DNA of 7,665 nt from Blastocatellia bacterium (lineage in GTDB: Bacteria > Acidobacteriota > Blastocatellia > Pyrinomonadales > Pyrinomonadaceae), in assembly GCA_003175865.1 (NCBI GenBank), contig PSRF01000069.1, positions 1-7,665 on the forward strand. Direction: 5' to 3'. Position 1 is the stretch's first letter; every line of letters starts with the position of its first letter. The notes below the pieces were generated by a model. The model was not told the origin of the DNA. It saw only the letters and a list, made by a program, of their open reading frames with translations, and ran no database searches. Made by a program: the position numbers and the translations under genes. Shown here piece after piece: positions 5,867 through 7,665 of this stretch.

Positions 5867-6649
5867 TCAACGCTGTATCAGAGACGAGAAGTAGACCAGC
5901 ACTTCATCAGCGAGACGCTCATGTCCTTTACTTTCAACCTGAGTTAGCGACAGATTTTTGTATCCATTAGCCTGTGCAACGCTCGTCGCTTTTTGTACTT
6001 GCGTGTAGATCGGATGACCAGGCGAGCACAAGTCATCTTTCGTACCGATCAGAATTCGGATTGGTAGGTTCGCTCTTTCCGTGGCGGACGATACGTGTTG
6101 TTCATCCACCCATCGGCCGAGGTAGTTTGGACACACAAGCGCAGCACCTCGCACGAATTCAGGATGATTAAACAAAATTCCCCAAACAGTATGACCACCG
6201 GCTTCAAAGCCAGTAAGAAAAAACTGATTCTCGCCGCCATACTGCTTCACCACGTCCTGCATGATGGCTGTGATCCCATCCATATCGAACTTGAATTGAC
6301 CTGAGTCCTGGATCTGATCCCAGACGGCGTTTGAATAGTGATAGGTTGGTACACTGCGGTAACCTGTTCCACCACTCGTTACGACGAGCGGAGTGACAAC
6401 AATGAAAGGTTGATGCTGACGAGCTTTAGCGAAAGCGGTGGCCGCATCCAGGAATTCGCGCTCCGCGCTTTCGATAACAACAACAACGGGCCACTTCTTT
6501 TCATCAGTCCAATCCTCAGGCAGAGAGAGGTAGTACTGAATTGGGTGAGTGGAGGCGGTTTTCAGTTGCGGTGGTGCAACCCCGGGAACCGCGGAGGCGG
6601 ACGAGGCAAGCGTAATCGCTAGTATGCTGCGGAGAACCCACTTCAGCAT
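5867..6649 (-). CDS. Secreted alpha/beta-hydrolase-fold protein lacking the nucleophile serine
   Basis: This 260-residue protein resembles PHB-depolymerase-like or dienelactone-hydrolase-like esterases. The start is uncertain: ATG at 6649 gives a clean signal peptide (MLKW, hydrophobic 8-18, cleavage near ASA at 18-20), while a GTG at 6664 adds five residues; neither has a ribosome site. The fold is visible in the strand WPVVVVIES (53-61), the elbow FFLTGFEAGGH (143-153), the acid region GTKDD (202-206) and the late histidine in KGHERLADEV (His243). The elbow should read G-x-S-x-G, but position 149 is Glu (GAA, 6205-6203), and the oxyanion-hole HG after the first strand is replaced by Glu60-Ser61. 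Ordinary serine-esterase chemistry therefore looks unlikely. It may be a non-catalytic binding protein or use a different mechanism. It lies downstream of the cytochrome gene on the same strand after 124 bases, so co-transcription is possible but unproven. Confidence 0.9.
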   Translation of the reverse strand: MLKWVLRSILAITLASSASAVPGVAPPQLKTASTHPIQYYLSLPEDWTDEKKWPVVVVIESAEREFLDAATAFAKARQHQPFIVVTPLVVTSGGTGYRSVPTYHYSNAVWDQIQDSGQFKFDMDGITAIMQDVVKQYGGENQFFLTGFEAGGHTVWGILFNHPEFVRGAALVCPNYLGRWVDEQHVSSATERANLPIRILIGTKDDLCSPGHPIYTQVQKATSVAQANGYKNLSLTQVESKGHERLADEVLVYFSSLIQR

Positions 6650-6773
6650 AGCTGATTGTGCCACGGTCGAGCGTGAGCCAAATAACGCGTCAGCTTCCCT
6701 GAGAACAGCCCAGACTGTAGAACCAGGAAATTAGCGCAGCGTCAATTTTGACGAATGACTTGAAGGTCTCCGA
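6650..6773. other. Gap between cytochrome and hydrolase genes with a small dyad
   Basis: The 124 bases contain a near-perfect dyad, CGTCAA-TT-TTGACG at 6740-6753, about 20 bases past the cytochrome stop. It could be a weak terminator (5-bp stem with a 4-base loop, no T-tract) or an operator for the hydrolase gene. I see no consensus promoter on the minus strand and no small ORF worth calling. Confidence 0.4.
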
Positions 6774-7100
6774 CTAAGCTTTCAACGACTTCATTAGCGT
6801 CACGAGCGCTTTCGCTTGATCAGCAGTAATCCCTTTGCTCTCGTATTCCGGCATGTTAGGCGGCTTTTCGGCTTTCTTACCTTTCAGAATCACCTGCACG
6901 AGATCATCATCTGCCTTGGTTGCGTCGAATTTTTTATCTGCCTTCGCGCCATGACAGGAGACGCACTTGGACTTATAGGTCGCCGCTGCGTCAAAATCTG
7001 CAACAACCTTTTTATGTTTCTTTGTGCTTGCGCCTACAGAAACAATGCCTAAAAGGATCAACGCTATCGTGATTACTGTTATCACCAGGATTTTTCTCAT
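6774..7100 (-). CDS. Small monoheme cytochrome c, exported
   Basis: This 108-residue electron carrier probably works in the periplasm. The ATG at 7100 is chosen because AGGAG lies 7 bases upstream; the in-frame ATG two codons earlier is only one base from that site. A hydrophobic segment at about 4-22 is followed by VGASTKK, which could be a signal peptide or a membrane anchor. The mature part is Lys-rich. The heme site is CVSCH at 46-50, with His50 as one axial ligand and Met83 in NMPEY as the likely second. The C-terminal helix ITADQAKALVTLMKSL (91-106) is typical of class I cytochromes of the cbb3/c6-like type (Cytochrom_C family). The gene begins 43 bases after the stop of the barrel gene on the same strand, so the two probably share a transcript. 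The redox partner is not identifiable here. Confidence 0.94.
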   Translation of the reverse strand: MRKILVITVITIALILLGIVSVGASTKKHKKVVADFDAAATYKSKCVSCHGAKADKKFDATKADDDLVQVILKGKKAEKPPNMPEYESKGITADQAKALVTLMKSLKA

Positions 7101-7107
7101 TGCCATA

Positions 7108-7112
7108 CTCCT
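7108..7112 (-). promoter_or_regulatory. Shine-Dalgarno site of the cytochrome c gene
   Basis: CTCCT on the plus strand reads AGGAG on the minus strand. It lies 7 bases before the ATG at 7100 but only 1 base before the ATG at 7106, which decides the start. Confidence 0.7.
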
Positions 7113-7143
7113 GTGCTCCCTCTTGCATACATATTGGTTGTGG

Positions 7144-7665
7144 TTATTCCTTCCGACCGAAATAGAAACGTAAAGACGTGTAAGGCAGGTGCGCATGATA
7201 ATTCTGTGGACGCGGACCAACGATTGCGCTTTCGTTGTAGTTGTAATACTGGTAGCCAACATTCCAATCGAGTCGTCGATTAATCCTGAACGCCAGCCGT
7301 CCTTCGGGCGATTGATAGCTCATTGGATACGAAGAGACGAGAAAACCAGGATTACCAACAGGGTCAGTGACGCGGCTACCCTGGCCGTTGTCTTTGTTGA
7401 TTCGATACGACGCATAAAGGGTAACCCTGGGAAAGAGCAGGGAAGTCGTATCGATAAAGAAGAAGTTATTCCTCACGTAGTAAAGACTGTGACCCTGTGG
7501 ATGTTGGATGTTATTGAAGAAATAGTTGATGACGGCGTTGCTGTTCATCCAGTTGTAGTTGTACCCCGTATTCACCGAGAACCTCGAAGTAGGGTTCCAA
7601 TCTACTGATGAAGTAAAAACCCGGGACCTTGTAGTTACACCGAAATCCTCAAGCGAAACACCTGC
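7144..7665 (-). CDS. Outer-membrane beta-barrel protein, C-terminal part (5' end outside the window)
   Basis: The reading frame is open from the right edge to the TAA at 7146-7144, giving 173 residues with no start visible; an internal GTG at 7575 is not a convincing start. The sequence alternates polar and aromatic residues in strand-length runs separated by polar turns, for example RFSVNTGYNYNW, SLYYVRNNFFFI, RVTLYASYRIN, RLDWNVGYQYYNY and the closing YTSLRFYFGRKE. This is the signature of transmembrane beta-strands near the C-terminus of an outer-membrane barrel. At least seven or eight such strands can be counted. The family is not certain. The adjoining cytochrome gene makes an MtrB/PioB-like electron-conduit barrel conceivable, but a porin or another acidobacterial barrel fits equally well. 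Confidence 0.8.
   Translation of the reverse strand, partial: AGVSLEDFGVTTRSRVFTSSVDWNPTSRFSVNTGYNYNWMNSNAVINYFFNNIQHPQGHSLYYVRNNFFFIDTTSLLFPRVTLYASYRINKDNGQGSRVTDPVGNPGFLVSSYPMSYQSPEGRLAFRINRRLDWNVGYQYYNYNESAIVGPRPQNYHAHLPYTSLRFYFGRKE

Noticed and set aside
7189..7608. 139-codon plus-strand ORF opposite the barrel gene
   Set aside because: The minus-strand frame has clear beta-barrel strand patterning and an operon partner; this frame has only Arg/Val-rich filler and no ribosome site.

Overview
The window looks like chromosomal DNA of a free-living Gram-negative bacterium with moderate GC content. The evidence is an outer-membrane barrel, a periplasmic c-type cytochrome, several signal peptides and good Shine-Dalgarno sites. 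A giant two-propeller sensor kinase paired with a LuxR-type regulator, GTG/TTG starts and repeat-rich gaps recall Acidobacteriota (Blastocatellia-like). That placement is inference from gene style, not from a marker gene.

Layout, left to right. Positions 1-370 are non-coding apart from a possible 12-codon gene tail at the left edge. They hold a TATAAT box and a perfect 24-bp inverted repeat that resembles a REP doublet. Positions 371-3352 encode a 993-residue membrane sensor histidine kinase (14 propeller blades, Y_Y_Y domain, transmembrane segment, HisKA_3, HATPase), starting at TTG with a clear ribosome site. Six bases later comes its probable partner, a NarL/FixJ response regulator (3359-3988). 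A short gap with a degenerate TCGTRAA tandem repeat separates it from a convergent gene on the minus strand (4101-4655) for a small secreted protein of unknown function with four cysteines in its mature part.

Positions 4656-5100 form a long divergent intergenic region with several dyads. These include a nested 91-base inverted repeat and a perfect 14-bp palindrome, ACACGTTAACGTGT. A class I SAM-dependent methyltransferase follows (5101-5859). It converges, with only 7 bases between the stops, on a secreted alpha/beta-hydrolase-fold protein (5867-6649, minus strand) whose nucleophile serine is replaced by glutamate. The right end is a minus-strand pair: an outer-membrane beta-barrel protein cut by the window edge (7144-7665), then a small monoheme cytochrome c (6774-7100).

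The kinase and regulator very probably form one signalling pathway that senses a periplasmic ligand. The barrel and cytochrome are probably co-transcribed and may act together in envelope redox chemistry. Nothing ties the remaining genes to these two units. I see no clear previously undescribed multi-gene system. The best leads are the nucleophile-less hydrolase, the REP-like inverted repeats, the operator-like palindrome and the barrel-cytochrome pair.
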